A model generated the notes under the pieces. It did not search any database. It was not told the DNA's origin and saw only the letters and a program-made list of their open reading frames with translations. A stretch of 64,000 nt of DNA from Desulfovibrio sp. (lineage in GTDB: Bacteria; Desulfobacterota; Desulfovibrionia; Desulfovibrionales; Desulfovibrionaceae), in contig JAISLI010000043.1 in the NCBI GenBank assembly GCA_031291035.1, positions 1-64,000 of the forward strand, written 5' to 3'. Each line of letters starts with the position of its first letter. Position 1 is the first letter of the stretch. Below are positions 42,942-51,893 of the stretch, in pieces. The translations under genes were made by a program, and so were the position numbers.

Positions 42942-44347
42942 TGCTTTCGGCCCAAGATATAGACCGCATCATTGCCGCTCCCCGAGAGCACGAGCGCCTT
43001 GAATTCAAAACGGCCAAGCAGCAGTACGACACGGAAACGCTGTTCAAGTATTGTGTCGCCTTAAGCAACGAAGGTGGCGGCTTACTGCTTCTTGGCGTAA
43101 CAGACAAGCCGCCCCGCAAGATCGTGGGAACAGCCGCTTTTCCGAACTCGGACAAAATTAAAAACCAGATTTTTTCCAAACTCAAATTTCGAGTGGAAGT
43201 GGAAGAAATTGCGCATCCCGAAGGGCGCGTATTGGCCTTTACCATTCCACCTCGTCCGGCAGGAACAGCCTTTACCTATGAAGGCGCATACCTCATGCGC
43301 GTGGGCGAAAGCCTTGTCCCCATGTCCGAAGACATGCTGCGCCGCATTTTCGCAGAAGGTAGCCCCGACTTTTTGTTACGATACGCCCACCCCGGGGCCA
43401 GCGCGGAAGATGTGGTCATGCTGCTTGATACCCAAAGCTATTTCGATTTAATGCAGCTTCCGTATCCGGCGACACGGGAAGCCGCTCTGTCCCGCTTGGC
43501 GCAGGAGCAGTTGATTGTAAAGTCCGAAGGGCTTTGGGACATCACCAACCTGGGCGCACTACTTTTTGCCAAAGACCTCCGGCAGTTCGGTGAGTTGAGC
43601 CGCAAAGCGCCAAGAGTGATTGTCTATAAAGGGGGCAACAAGCTTGAAACGGTGCGGGAGCAGATTGGGGTAAAAGGCTACGCGGTCGGCTTTGAGGGAT
43701 TGCTCGGATACATCAATAGCCAATTGCCGGCCAACGAGGTCATAGGGCAAGCCCTGCGCACCGAAACCAGAATGTACCCGGAAATCGCTATTCGCGAGCT
43801 GGTAGCCAACGCCCTTGTGCATCAGGACTTGGAAGATTTTGGCTCCTTTGTGATGATCGAAATCTATAATGACCGGATAGAAATAACAAACCCCGGTACG
43901 CCGCTGATTCCTACCGACAGGTTCATTGACGAGTATAAGTCGCGCAACGAGCGCTTGACCGACCTCATGCGCCGTTTCCGCATCTGCGAAGAAAAAAGCA
44001 GCGGTATCGACAAGGTTGTGGCTTTTGCCGAAGCCTGGCAGCTTCCGGCTCCCGACTTCCGCACCAAGGAACACCATACCAGTGTGGTTCTTTTCGCCCA
44101 CAAAGACTTTGACGATATGGATCGTAAAGAGCGGGTGCGTGCTTGCTACCAACACGCTTGCCTGCTTTATGTGAGTAATCAGAAAATGACCAACCAGAGT
44201 TTGCGTGAAAGATTCAAGCTGCCGGAACACAAGGTCGATCTGATCTCGCGCATCATTTCCGATGCCGTGAATGATGAAAAAATCAAGATTGACGACCCGG
44301 AAAATCGTTCGCGACGATATGCCAAGTATGTGCCTTATTGGGGATAG
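42941..44347 (+). CDS. AlbA_2/Schlafen-type ATP-binding protein in the RM locus
   Basis: 468 residues. The AlbA_2 domain is seen at the start (LEFKTAKQQYDTETLFKYCVALSNEGGGLLLLGVTD) and the GHKL-like ATP-binding domain near residue 280 (IAIRELVANALVHQDLEDFGSFVMIEIYNDRIEITNPG). Helix-turn-helix-like segments end the protein. Proteins of this COG2865 type frequently sit between mod and res in type III loci, but their role there is unproven. The reading frame is intact, unlike both neighbours. It starts on the mod stop codon (one-base overlap), indicating translational coupling. Confidence 0.82.
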   Translation: MLSAQDIDRIIAAPREHERLEFKTAKQQYDTETLFKYCVALSNEGGGLLLLGVTDKPPRKIVGTAAFPNSDKIKNQIFSKLKFRVEVEEIAHPEGRVLAFTIPPRPAGTAFTYEGAYLMRVGESLVPMSEDMLRRIFAEGSPDFLLRYAHPGASAEDVVMLLDTQSYFDLMQLPYPATREAALSRLAQEQLIVKSEGLWDITNLGALLFAKDLRQFGELSRKAPRVIVYKGGNKLETVREQIGVKGYAVGFEGLLGYINSQLPANEVIGQALRTETRMYPEIAIRELVANALVHQDLEDFGSFVMIEIYNDRIEITNPGTPLIPTDRFIDEYKSRNERLTDLMRRFRICEEKSSGIDKVVAFAEAWQLPAPDFRTKEHHTSVVLFAHKDFDDMDRKERVRACYQHACLLYVSNQKMTNQSLRERFKLPEHKVDLISRIISDAVNDEKIKIDDPENRSRRYAKYVPYWG

Positions 44348-44365
44348 TGGTGGTTAATGGTTTTA

Positions 44366-44382
44366 TTTGGTTGCTAACCAAA
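44366..44382. repeat. 7-bp inverted repeat before res
   Basis: TTTGGTT-GCT-AACCAAA lies in the 120-base gap between the AlbA_2 gene and res. It may be an operator or leader hairpin; no U-tract follows. Confidence 0.35.
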
Positions 44383-44469
44383 CTTATCTCCTCGGTTGAA
44401 TAAATATGTTGTAAAAACAACCTGTTCCAATTTGTTTGCAAATCGAAACTCCATTTTTGAGGTTATGCC

Positions 44470-44877
44470 GTGGCCCTGCATCCAGACTTTTCCGACTCCC
44501 CCTATGCCGTTCTCGATCCGTCAGTCCGCTGGTTCCCTGCCGACGAAGCCTTGCGCGATACGAGCATGGAAAAGCTTATGCCTCCCCTGGTTGCCGCGCT
44601 ACGCCGCAAAGTTAAGGAATTTCGCGATTCCGGCTATGTTGGCGCTACAGATACCAGTAAAAGCCTGCTCAACTGGTGGTTCAAAGAGCCTCACCTTATG
44701 CCCCAGCCTGATGGCACCATGTCGGAGTTTCAGTATTTCTTCGCCCAGCGGGAAGCTCTGGAAACGGTCATTTATCTGTATGACGTCATCGGAGCGCGGG
44801 ATAAATACGACTTGATGCGCTTTGACAGTTCCGGAAAATGTACGAACCGGACTCCGGCCTCGCCCGTAACTTTTTAG
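44470..44877 (+). pseudogene. type III restriction helicase (res), N-terminal fragment
   Basis: 135 residues from GTG 44470 (GAGG upstream). It matches the beginning of the Res family: HPDFSDSPYAVLDPSVRWFPADEAL, NWWFKEPHLMP, FQYFFAQREALETVIYLYDV and DKYDLMRFDSSG. It then runs out of frame into CTNRTPASPVTF and stops. The normal continuation contains MATGSGKT (Walker A) and about 40 more residues up to LYEPDS. That stretch is absent from the DNA; the LYEPDS-equivalent (MYEPDSGLARNF) lies directly after the break in the other frame. This indicates an out-of-frame deletion, likely between short repeats of the TCCGGAAAA type. Confidence 0.78.
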
Positions 44878-47033
44878 TGATCGCCCCCAACATTATTGTC
44901 TTGGATCGCATCTATAAAGATTTTCAGGGACTGCGTATCTTTTTTGATGACCCTGTTCTGCCGGATAACGGGTATGACGGGCGCAACTGGCGTGACGATT
45001 TCCAGCTTACCCTGCACAAACAGGATGAAGTGCGCATTGCGCACCCTACAGGCAATATATTTTTAACCAATATTCACCGCGTCTATGCTGGTGAAGACAT
45101 TCCATCCTCCCCGGACGATGAAAACACAATGGACTACTTTCTCGGCAAGCGTCCCACCGGGGCCACCACGGACTCCAAAGTCGATTTGGGTATAATCGTT
45201 CGGGATATTGACGAGTTGATGATCCTGAATGATGAGGCTCACCATATACACGATTCTTCGCTGGCCTGGTTCAAGTCCATTGAGGATATTCATAACCGCT
45301 TGCTGCAAAAGGGCGGCTCCCTCAGCTTGCAGGTGGATGTCACCGCCACACCAAAACACAACAACGGCGCTATTTTTGTGCAGACAATTGCAGACTATCC
45401 GCTTGTGGAGGCTATTTACCAGAATGTCGTCAAACATCCGGTTCTACCGGATGCTCCCAGCCGCGCCAAACTGGTGGAGCGGCAAAGCGCAAAATATACG
45501 GAAAAATACGCAGATTACATTGACCTGGGGGTCATTGAATGGCGTAAAGCGTATGAGGAGCACCAGAAGCTTGGTAAAAAAGCCGTACTTTTTGTGATGA
45601 CGGACGACACCTGCAACTGCGATGACGTTGCAGAATACCTTGAAGCGCACTATCCCGACCTGAAAGACGGCGTGTTGGTCATTCATACCAAGAATAACGG
45701 GGAAATTTCCGAAGCGACTTCCGGCAAAGCCAAAGAGGAGTTGGAAAAACTGCGCAAACTGTCAAATGAAATTGATGATGGTAGCAGCAGGTACAAAGCC
45801 ATCGTGTCCGTGTTGATGCTCAAGGAAGGCTGGGATGTACGCAATTTCACCACCATTGTCGGGTTGCGGGCGTATTCCGTTAAAAGCAATATTTTGCCGG
45901 AACAGACCTTGGGGCGCGGTCTGCGTAAAATGTACCGGGGCGGAATTGAGGAATATGTCAATGTTGCTGGTACGGACGCCTTTATGGAGTTTGTCGAGTC
46001 TATTCAGGCCGAAGGTGTTGAGCTTGAGCGTAAAGCAATGGGCGAAGGCACAAAGCCGAAAACTCCACTGGTTGTGGAAGTGGACAATGACAATACCAAG
46101 AAAGATATTGATCTTCTGGATATAGAAATTCCGGTTATGACTCCGCGAGTATATAGAGAGTATAAAAATCTCGCAGACCTGGATGTTGTGGCCCTGTCAC
46201 ACAAAAAAGTTGCGTACAGGCAATTTTCAGAAGAGGAACAACGGGAAATCGTCTTTAAGGACATCACCACTGGCGAAGTGGCACACACAACAATTTTGGA
46301 TACAGCGGGCATTGCCGACTATCGTAGTGTTCTCGGTTACTTCGCGCAGACAATCATGAAGGAATTGCGCCTGTTCAGCGGCTATGACGTTTTATACGGC
46401 AAGGTGAAGCAGTTTGTCCGTGATGAACTGTTTATGCAGGAAGTTGACCTTGAACACCCTAATACCATACGCAACCTCTCCGAGCTTGAGGCTACCAAGA
46501 CCATTGTCGAAACAATGAAGAAGGCCATTAACGATTTGACGGTAAAAGATAAAGGTGATGCGGAAATCCGTGATTCCATCAAATTGCGAAAAACCCGTCC
46601 TTTCATGGTTAAGGAACAGGCCAGCCTGATTCCGCAAAAAAGTATTTTCAACCGCGTTGTTGGCGATAGTCATTTTGAATTGTTGTTTGCCAGCTTTCTG
46701 GAAAAATGTCCGGACATCATTTCATATGCCAAGAACTACTTTGCGGTGAACTTCACGCTGGATTACGTCAACGCTGATGGCGATATTTCCAACTACTACC
46801 CGGACTTCATCGTTAAACTTCCCGGCAGCAGAATCGTCATAGTGGAAACCAAGGGACAAGAAGACCTCGATGTGCCTCTCAAGGTGGCGCGTCTGCGTCA
46901 ATGGTGTGAAGACATCAACAAGATTCAGCCAAAAGTTAACTTTGATTTTGTTTTTGTGGATCAGGAGAGCTTTGAGAAATACAACCCAAAGAACTTTCAA
47001 GAGCTGTTAAATGGGTTTACAGGGTACAAGTGA
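44838..47033 (+). pseudogene. type III restriction helicase (res), C-terminal part lacking Walker A
   Basis: 731 residues. From MYEPDSGLARNFLVIAPNIIVLDRIYKDF on the Res sequence is complete: LNDEAHHIHD (DEAH box), VDVTATPKHNN (motif III), EQTLGRGLRKM (motif VI), and a C-terminal nuclease PD-(D/E)xK core in YYPDFIVKLPGSRIVIVETKGQ. The Walker A motif is missing and the start ATG 44838 is internal to the N-terminal fragment, without a binding site. As read, the gene cannot encode an active helicase, although all later motifs are conserved, so the lesion is recent or an assembly error. Confidence 0.8.
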
Positions 47034-47316
47034 ATTTAGCACGTTGCTTGTGTTTTGTGGGTTATGTCTCCAAAAGGGAATGAAACTCATGCCCGCCAAG
47101 CCCTCTGCCCTCGGCTTCTATCATCACCAGTTGGTGGAAGAGAGATTGTCCGAAAGCGGCTGAAAACATCCCGATACATCTTCAACTTTCGGGGGTATTC
47201 ACGGGGGTATCGAATTTGTATTTATAAAAATATTTCTTTAATTACAGCGTATTATTTTATCAATATTACTTCCTCCCTCGCCAAAAAAATTATCGCGGCA
47301 GAATTTGAGCGACGCT
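47034..47316. other. right-edge zone of the element, no gene
   Basis: No coding frame is convincing. From 47146 to 47212 the sequence resembles the integrase leader at 30626-30692 (TTGTCCG, GGCTGAAAA, GGGGGTATTC, GGGGGTAT). It then becomes very AT-rich and reaches the att-like CTCCCTCGCCA. Confidence 0.5.
47273..47283 (+). other. possible degenerate attR
   Basis: CTCCCTCGCCA differs from the tRNA 3' end CTCCCTCCGCCA (30548-30559) by one missing C. Direct repeats at integration sites are normally identical and longer, so this is a candidate only. Confidence 0.35.
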
Positions 47317-47586
47317 TTACGGACACTTTTCCGCTCTGGCAGAGTATCTCAATGCGCTGAATCTGCGTATGGAAACGCCTGATGATCTGGTGCGGGCTTT
47401 AGAGTATCCAATCCCGTTCGACAAACTGACGGAGTCAATATTTTCAAAAAGCCGGAAAGTTGCCTTATGTCGTAAATCGTGAAAACGTAAATCACTCGGC
47501 TGATTGAGGTGAGAGTCGAGCAAGCCTTGTTTGATATTGATGCTCACACCACCCCAAGCATGATTTTTCTCGCCACCCTTCCGCAA
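47317..47586 (-). pseudogene. tyrosine integrase remnant
   Basis: The minus strand contains QPSDLRFHDLRHKATFRLFEN, the HxxR-box region of a tyrosine recombinase catalytic domain (usually LRFHDLRHTAAT). Upstream and downstream parts needed for a full gene (first Arg, final His and Tyr) are missing or out of frame. It points away from the host HU gene and lies beyond the putative attR, suggesting an older insertion at the same place. On the opposite strand LAEYLNALNLRMETPDDLVRALEYP is also open near 47336-47480, so the remnant may be composite. Confidence 0.5.
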
Positions 47587-47650
47587 AGCGGACCCGCCGT
47601 AACACCCGCGCCCGCCGCCCGACCAGGCAATATCCTATCCTTACGGCAGA

Positions 47651-47686
47651 AAAATAAGGACGACGCCCTGGATCAAGGCGCCGCCC
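47651..47686 (-). terminator. rho-independent terminator of the HU gene
   Basis: On the minus strand GGGCGGCGCC pairs with GGGCGTCGTCC (10 pairs, two G-U), loop of eight bases, followed by TTATTTTT. It lies 25 bases after the HU stop codon. Confidence 0.75.
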
Positions 47687-47709
47687 GGGAAATATCAAGC
47701 GGACACGCC

Positions 47710-47988
47710 TTACTTCTTGAGGGCGTCTTTCAAGCCCTTGCCGGGCGTAAATTTGGCAACTTTGCTGGCGGGGATGGTAATTTCTTTGCCGGTTTGGGGA
47801 TTGCGCCCCTTGCGCGCCGCGCGTTTAACAACCTTGAAGCTGCCGAAACCGGTAAACGTGATGGTGTCACCGGCGGCGAGGGCCTCGCGCACAACATCCA
47901 CAACGGCGTTCAACGCAGCCTCGGCTTTGGATTTTGTGGGAAGGCCGGCCTTGGAATAAATTTTTTCAACAATTTCAGCTTTTGTCAT
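47710..47988 (-). CDS. HU-family DNA-binding protein
   Basis: 92 residues: [26 protein letters not shown] (dimerization helices), [51 protein letters not shown] (saddle and beta arm). GF(G)SF and the GRNPxTG arm are standard. It bends and compacts DNA. ATG 47988 has GGAG seven bases upstream; a longer frame to 48180 covers the promoter and is rejected. It is the first host gene to the right of the mobile element and has its own promoter and terminator. Confidence 0.93.
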   Translation of the reverse strand: MTKAEIVEKIYSKAGLPTKSKAEAALNAVVDVVREALAAGDTITFTGFGSFKVVKRAARKGRNPQTGKEITIPASKVAKFTPGKGLKDALKK

Positions 47989-48058
47989 AGTCGTTCTCCA
48001 TCTAGAGTTTGCGGGTTGCCCCATTTTTGCACTCAATAAATGAAATCGCCTGCACTTG

Positions 48059-48087
48059 CTTTTAAGAGATGATAGGATGCATGTCAA
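48059..48087 (-). promoter_or_regulatory. sigma70-type promoter of the HU gene
   Basis: On the minus strand TTGACA (48087-48082), a 17-base spacer and TAAAAG (48064-48059). The start codon is about 70 bases downstream. The perfect -35 and spacing make this one of the best promoters in the window. Confidence 0.6.
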
Positions 48088-48193
48088 ACAAAAAACCGTC
48101 ACAAGCCAAGAAAATTTGACCCATCCCCGAAGGATTCTGTTCCAATAATCGCGGCGTGACAGGCGGACCTCAACAGGCACACGGGAAACGCGG

Positions 48194-49018
48194 TTATAGA
48201 TTCACGATCTCCACATCCGACCGTTTGAGGGAATAGCCCAGAAACAGGCTGCCTGTTCGGGCGAATCTGGCCTGATTGTCTGTAGTCAAAAACCGGCAGA
48301 CACCAGCATGGTCCTCACGCAGCATCCCGCGCGCGGCAAGCTCCCCGCGCGCGCATTGCGCCGTGGTGGCCGCGGAATCAACAATGCGCACGGCTCCCCC
48401 CACAACACGTCGCAACACGGGCACAAACGGGGGGAAATGCGTACAGCCCAAGAGCAGGGTGTCCGGTCTGGAGGCGGTAACGACGGGATTGAAAATATCT
48501 TTCAGATAGCGTTTTGCCGTTCCTTCCACAACAGAGCCTTTCAGCCAGCCTTCTTCGGCCAGCGGAACAAAAAGCGTGCACGCCCGCCCCAGCACCTGCG
48601 AGTCGGGACGGATACGGGCTATGGCCTGCTGGTACACGCCGCTGGCAATGGTCGCCTCCGTGGCGATGACCACAATCTGCCCGTTGCGGCTTGCGTGGGC
48701 CGCAGCCGTGGCTCCCGGCTCGACAACGCCCAGTATCGGCAACGGGGCGTAGCGCTCGCGCAGATCGGGCAACGCCGCTGATGTCGCGGTGTTGCAGGCA
48801 ACCACCAGCATTTTGACGCCCATATCCACAAGCCTGCCGGCGGCCTGCATGGTATAGCGGACAATGGTCTCCCTGCCCTTGGTGCCATAGGGCAATCGGG
48901 CCGTATCTCCAAGATACGTCACATCCTCGGCGGGCAGGCAGGCATTGATGGCTTTGAGCACCGTCAGGCCGCCCATGCCCGAATCAAAGACTCCGACAGG
49001 CAGATGGCTGTTGTTCAT
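48194..49018 (-). CDS. murI: glutamate racemase
   Basis: 274 residues. MurI provides D-glutamate for peptidoglycan. [16 protein letters not shown] (Asp/Ser region), [12 protein letters not shown] (first catalytic Cys) and [11 protein letters not shown] (second catalytic Cys, TH) are all present, as is GDTARLPYG. The start ATG 49018 is preceded by AGAGGA, with seven bases between; an in-frame TTG directly upstream is less likely. This Shine-Dalgarno belongs to a dispersed repeat (family II, 49019-49063). Confidence 0.95.
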   Translation of the reverse strand: MNNSHLPVGVFDSGMGGLTVLKAINACLPAEDVTYLGDTARLPYGTKGRETIVRYTMQAAGRLVDMGVKMLVVACNTATSAALPDLRERYAPLPILGVVEPGATAAAHASRNGQIVVIATEATIASGVYQQAIARIRPDSQVLGRACTLFVPLAEEGWLKGSVVEGTAKRYLKDIFNPVVTASRPDTLLLGCTHFPPFVPVLRRVVGGAVRIVDSAATTAQCARGELAARGMLREDHAGVCRFLTTDNQARFARTGSLFLGYSLKRSDVEIVNL

Positions 49019-49063
49019 CAAAAATTCCTCTATGGTTTGGAACCTCTCCCTTCAGGGTATAGT
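49019..49063 (-). repeat. family II repeat copy carrying the murI ribosome binding site
   Basis: On the minus strand the copy reads CCTGAAGGGAGAGGTT, then CATAGAGGAATTTTTG and the murI ATG. The same sequence precedes the ahbA-type gene at 60307-60345 and an inverted copy lies at 52048-52095. Confidence 0.7.
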
Positions 49064-49129
49064 CAGTCTCAGGATGGCAGTAAAGCGATTTTTCGGAATC
49101 GGCTCATTTTTTCGGCGCATTCGTTCCGC

Positions 49130-49159
49130 TTGCCTGCATGCGGGCAGATGGGATATAGG
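49130..49159 (+). promoter_or_regulatory. candidate hisHF promoter
   Basis: TTGCCT (49130-49135), 18 bases, TATAGG (49154-49159), about 50 bases before the hisH start codon. Confidence 0.4.
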
Positions 49160-49210
49160 ACAAGACCGCGGTAAAAAATCGTGCCGGTTTTACTTTGGGA
49201 GTTTGGAAAA

Positions 49211-49852
49211 ATGCTGGCTATTCTGAATTACGGGGCGGGCAATCAGACAAGTGTGCGGCGCGCTTTGGAACATCTCGGCATTCCCTGCGCCATAACGGCG
49301 GACACGTCCGTCGCGGAAAGCGCACACGGAATCGTTTTTCCCGGCGTGGGCGCGGCCGGACAGGCCATGGCAGCCCTGCGCCAAAGCGGGCTGGACGGCG
49401 TCCTGCGCCGGGCCGTCAGCAAAGGCCGGCCGCTTTTGGGCATCTGCCTGGGGTGCCAGATTTTGCTGGAGGAAAGCGAGGAGAACAACACAAAAACCTT
49501 GGGCATCATGCCCGGGTTCTGTCGCCGCTTTGAAGACAAAATCGTCCAGGAAGACGGCACCCCCGCTCCGGTGCCCCATATGGGCTGGAACAGCCTGCGC
49601 GCCAGAACGGCGAGCCCTTTGTTGGCGGGCATTGACCCGTTGGCCGAATTTTACTTCGTGCACAGCTATTATGCGGACACCGCGCCGGATCTTGTGATTG
49701 CCACCACTGTTTACGGTCACGAATTTTGCTCCGTTTACGGCCGCAACGGGCTGTGGGCCGTACAATTTCATCCGGAAAAAAGCGGCAGGCCCGGTCTGGC
49801 CCTGCTGCGCAATTTTTACGCCTGTTGCCGGGAGGCGGCACATGCTCAGTAA
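49211..49852 (+). CDS. hisH: imidazole glycerol phosphate synthase, glutamine amidotransferase subunit
   Basis: 213 residues. The class I amidotransferase triad is visible: nucleophile Cys in [13 protein letters not shown], His in [10 protein letters not shown] and the Glu two residues later. [15 protein letters not shown] and VPHMGWNSL are also typical. HisH supplies ammonia to HisF in histidine synthesis. I start at ATG 49211, where the conserved [11 protein letters not shown] begins; the frame opens earlier at 49181. It overlaps hisF by 11 bases. Confidence 0.93.
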   Translation: MLAILNYGAGNQTSVRRALEHLGIPCAITADTSVAESAHGIVFPGVGAAGQAMAALRQSGLDGVLRRAVSKGRPLLGICLGCQILLEESEENNTKTLGIMPGFCRRFEDKIVQEDGTPAPVPHMGWNSLRARTASPLLAGIDPLAEFYFVHSYYADTAPDLVIATTVYGHEFCSVYGRNGLWAVQFHPEKSGRPGLALLRNFYACCREAAHAQ

Positions 49853-50621
49853 ACGCGTGATCCCTTGCCTTGACGTGCGCAACGGCCTGCTGACAAAAGG
49901 CGTAAAATTCGCCGGCAACGAAGACATCGGGGACCCGGTGGAGATGGCGCGTCGCTATTACGAAGAAGGCGCTGATGAAATCGTCTTCTACGACATTACC
50001 GCTTCGGCGGAAGCGCGCGGCATTTTTCTGGATGTGGTGGAACGTGTGGCCGGGCAGATATTCATTCCCTTTTCCGTGGGGGGCGGGATTTCCTCCGTGC
50101 CCCAGATGCGGGAAGTGCTTCTGACCGGCGCGGAAAAAGTTTCCGTCAATTCCGCCGCCGTGCAAAACCCGCGTCTCATCAGCGAAGGAGCAGTGGCCTT
50201 CGGTTCGCAGGCCATTGTGGCAGGCATGGATGTGCTTGCCGTACCGGCAAGCGGGAGCGTCCCTTCGGGTTATGAAATCGTCATACACGGAGGACGCAGA
50301 CGCACGGGGCTTGACGCCGTCGCCTGGGCCAAACGGTGCCAGGAACTCGGAGCCGGCGAACTCTGCGTCAATTCCATTGATGCGGACGGGACCAGGGACG
50401 GCTACGAACTCGCCCTCACCAAAGCCGTCACCCGGGCCGTGTCCATTCCCGTCATCGCCTCAGGCGGGGCCGGCGAACCGCGACACATGTACGAGGCGGT
50501 GAGCGAGGGCGGGGCCTCGGCGGCCCTTGTCGCCTCCATTGTCCACTTCGGGCAGTACAGCATACGCGACTGCAAGGAGTATATGGCCTCACGGGGGGCA
50601 AAGATGCGCCTGACCTGGTAA
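49842..50621 (+). CDS. hisF: imidazole glycerol phosphate synthase, cyclase subunit
   Basis: 259 residues, TIM barrel. Catalytic aspartates are in [10 protein letters not shown] and [21 protein letters not shown] and [11 protein letters not shown] are the phosphate-binding loops. It closes the imidazole ring using ammonia from HisH. The start lies within the hisH 3' end after GGGAGG. The NSIDADG form replaces the SMDRDG of enterobacterial HisF and is a normal variant. No other his genes are in the window. Confidence 0.93.
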   Translation: MLSKRVIPCLDVRNGLLTKGVKFAGNEDIGDPVEMARRYYEEGADEIVFYDITASAEARGIFLDVVERVAGQIFIPFSVGGGISSVPQMREVLLTGAEKVSVNSAAVQNPRLISEGAVAFGSQAIVAGMDVLAVPASGSVPSGYEIVIHGGRRRTGLDAVAWAKRCQELGAGELCVNSIDADGTRDGYELALTKAVTRAVSIPVIASGGAGEPRHMYEAVSEGGASAALVASIVHFGQYSIRDCKEYMASRGAKMRLTW

Positions 50622-50627
50622 TGCGGG

Positions 50628-50680
50628 GCAATCGAATAAAAATTCATAACATATCGAAATAACAAATATTTATACGATCA
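50628..50680 (+). repeat. family III AT-rich repeat copy
   Basis: GGGGCAATCGAAT and then ATAACATATCGAAATAAC with AATATTTATACGATC follow directly on the hisF stop codon. The copy closely matches 29324-29385. Confidence 0.5.
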
Positions 50681-50768
50681 ATATCGGGAAGATTCAGGAA
50701 GGTCAGATCGCGTCGTCAACGGATATACAGATTCCGCCAGGGCATTCTGGGCGACAACATCGCCGCGA

Positions 50769-50829
50769 GATTGTCGCAAGGCGGATTTGCTCCGCCGCAA
50801 GCGACAATCTCAAAGCGAAATTGTTTTAA
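50769..50829 (+). repeat. family I repeat, hairpin C only
   Basis: GATTGTCGC (50769-50777) pairs with GCGACAATC (50801-50809), followed by TCAAAGCGAAATTG. Its end abuts the stop codon of the asparaginase gene (minus strand). Confidence 0.65.
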
Positions 50830-51890
50830 TAGACGTCAAACATCCGCTGAATTTCTTTGGGATTCTTTGTTTTTGTCAGAGCCAGCATCAGCAGTACGCG
50901 GGCTTTCTGCGGATTCAGGGAATCGGTCGTCACAAAACCCACATTGTCGCCCTTATTCGGGTCAGGCGTCACCATGCCCGTGCCGGTTCTGGAAGAACGC
51001 GCAATCACAATGCCTTTTTGAGCCGCTTCTTTCAGAACGGCGAGCTGCGACGTCGCAATGCTGCCATTGCCCATGCCGGCCACAACTATCCCGTCGGGGT
51101 TGGTCGCAATAATATTCTTCACTACGTCAACTCCCGCGTCAACATAGGTGTAAAGAATTTCAACTTTGGGGAGGGCAGTGAGCCTGCTCACGTCAAATTC
51201 GCTGGCTTTGGTGTGCCTGCGCAGACTGCCGCGGTAAAAAACCGGCTTGTTGTTGACCACATAGCCGAGAAAGCCCAGATCATTTGAGCGAAATGTCTCC
51301 GGCTGCAGGGTGTTTGTCTTGGTGACTTCACGCGCGCCGTTAATTTCGCCGTTCATGACAAGAAAAACGCCTTTTCCGCGGGCATTCCTGCTGCCGGCCA
51401 CAGAGACGGCCTGCAGGAGATTCAGCGGGCCGTCAGCGCTGATGGCGGTGGCGGGCCGCATGGCGCCGACCGTGACGACAGGTTTGTCGCTCTTGACTGT
51501 CAGGTTCAGAAAATAGGCGGTTTCTTCCTGGGTATCGGTACCGTGGGTAACCACGATGCCGTCGGTCTTGCCGGAGAGAAGCGCGTTGATGCGCTTGGCG
51601 AGCTTGAGCCATACCTCGGTCGACATATCGTAACTGCCGATGTTGGCAATCTGTTCAGCCTTGATGTCGGCGAAATTTTTCAGGCCGGGAACGGCGGCGA
51701 TGAGCTGTTCCGCCGTGAGATCACCTGGTTTGTAGCCCGTGAGCTGGGTGGCGGACCCCCCGGAACCGGCGATGGTTCCGCCGGTGGCCAAAATGGTTAC
51801 CTGGGGCAGTGTTTCAGCCGCGGAAACCGGGAAAGAGGCCAAAACGGCAAATACAAAACTCCAGGCACAGACGGCCAATTGCCTTTTCAT
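50826..51890 (-). CDS. ansB: periplasmic L-asparaginase (type II)
   Basis: 354 residues. A signal peptide (QLAVCAWSFVFAVLASFPVSA) is followed by the two catalytic threonine motifs, ILATGGTIAGSG near residue 35 and VVTHGTDTQEETAYFL near residue 115; RSSRTGTGMV and DSLNPQKARVLLMLAL are conserved in AnsB. It hydrolyses asparagine (possibly glutamine) in the periplasm. ATG 51890 has GAGGAG at six bases; ATG 51893 directly before it is also possible. The 3' end touches a family I repeat. Confidence 0.93.
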   Translation of the reverse strand: MKRQLAVCAWSFVFAVLASFPVSAAETLPQVTILATGGTIAGSGGSATQLTGYKPGDLTAEQLIAAVPGLKNFADIKAEQIANIGSYDMSTEVWLKLAKRINALLSGKTDGIVVTHGTDTQEETAYFLNLTVKSDKPVVTVGAMRPATAISADGPLNLLQAVSVAGSRNARGKGVFLVMNGEINGAREVTKTNTLQPETFRSNDLGFLGYVVNNKPVFYRGSLRRHTKASEFDVSRLTALPKVEILYTYVDAGVDVVKNIIATNPDGIVVAGMGNGSIATSQLAVLKEAAQKGIVIARSSRTGTGMVTPDPNKGDNVGFVTTDSLNPQKARVLLMLALTKTKNPKEIQRMFDVY

Positions 51891-51893
51891 CAT

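Larger units (their letters stand above)
30560..47283 (+). mobile_element. tRNA-Ser integrated mobilizable element, about 16.7 kb
   Basis: The left boundary is the 3' end of tRNA-Ser, followed by a P4-type integrase reading away from it. Content: AlpA regulator, phage-type replication genes, MobV relaxase, a serine recombinase-ParB-RepB cassette and a type III-like RM locus. The right boundary is inferred from a degenerate copy of the tRNA end (CTCCCTCGCCA at 47273-47283) and from a copy of the integrase leader (GGGGGTATTC motifs) at 47146-47212. No conjugation machinery is seen, so transfer would need a helper. The left boundary is firm; the right one could be off by some hundred bases. Confidence 0.7.

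Noticed and set aside
47055..47360. 101-codon plus-strand frame at the right edge of the element
   Set aside because: The translation is compositionally odd and crosses the integrase-arm-like and att-like sequences, so it is unlikely to be a gene.
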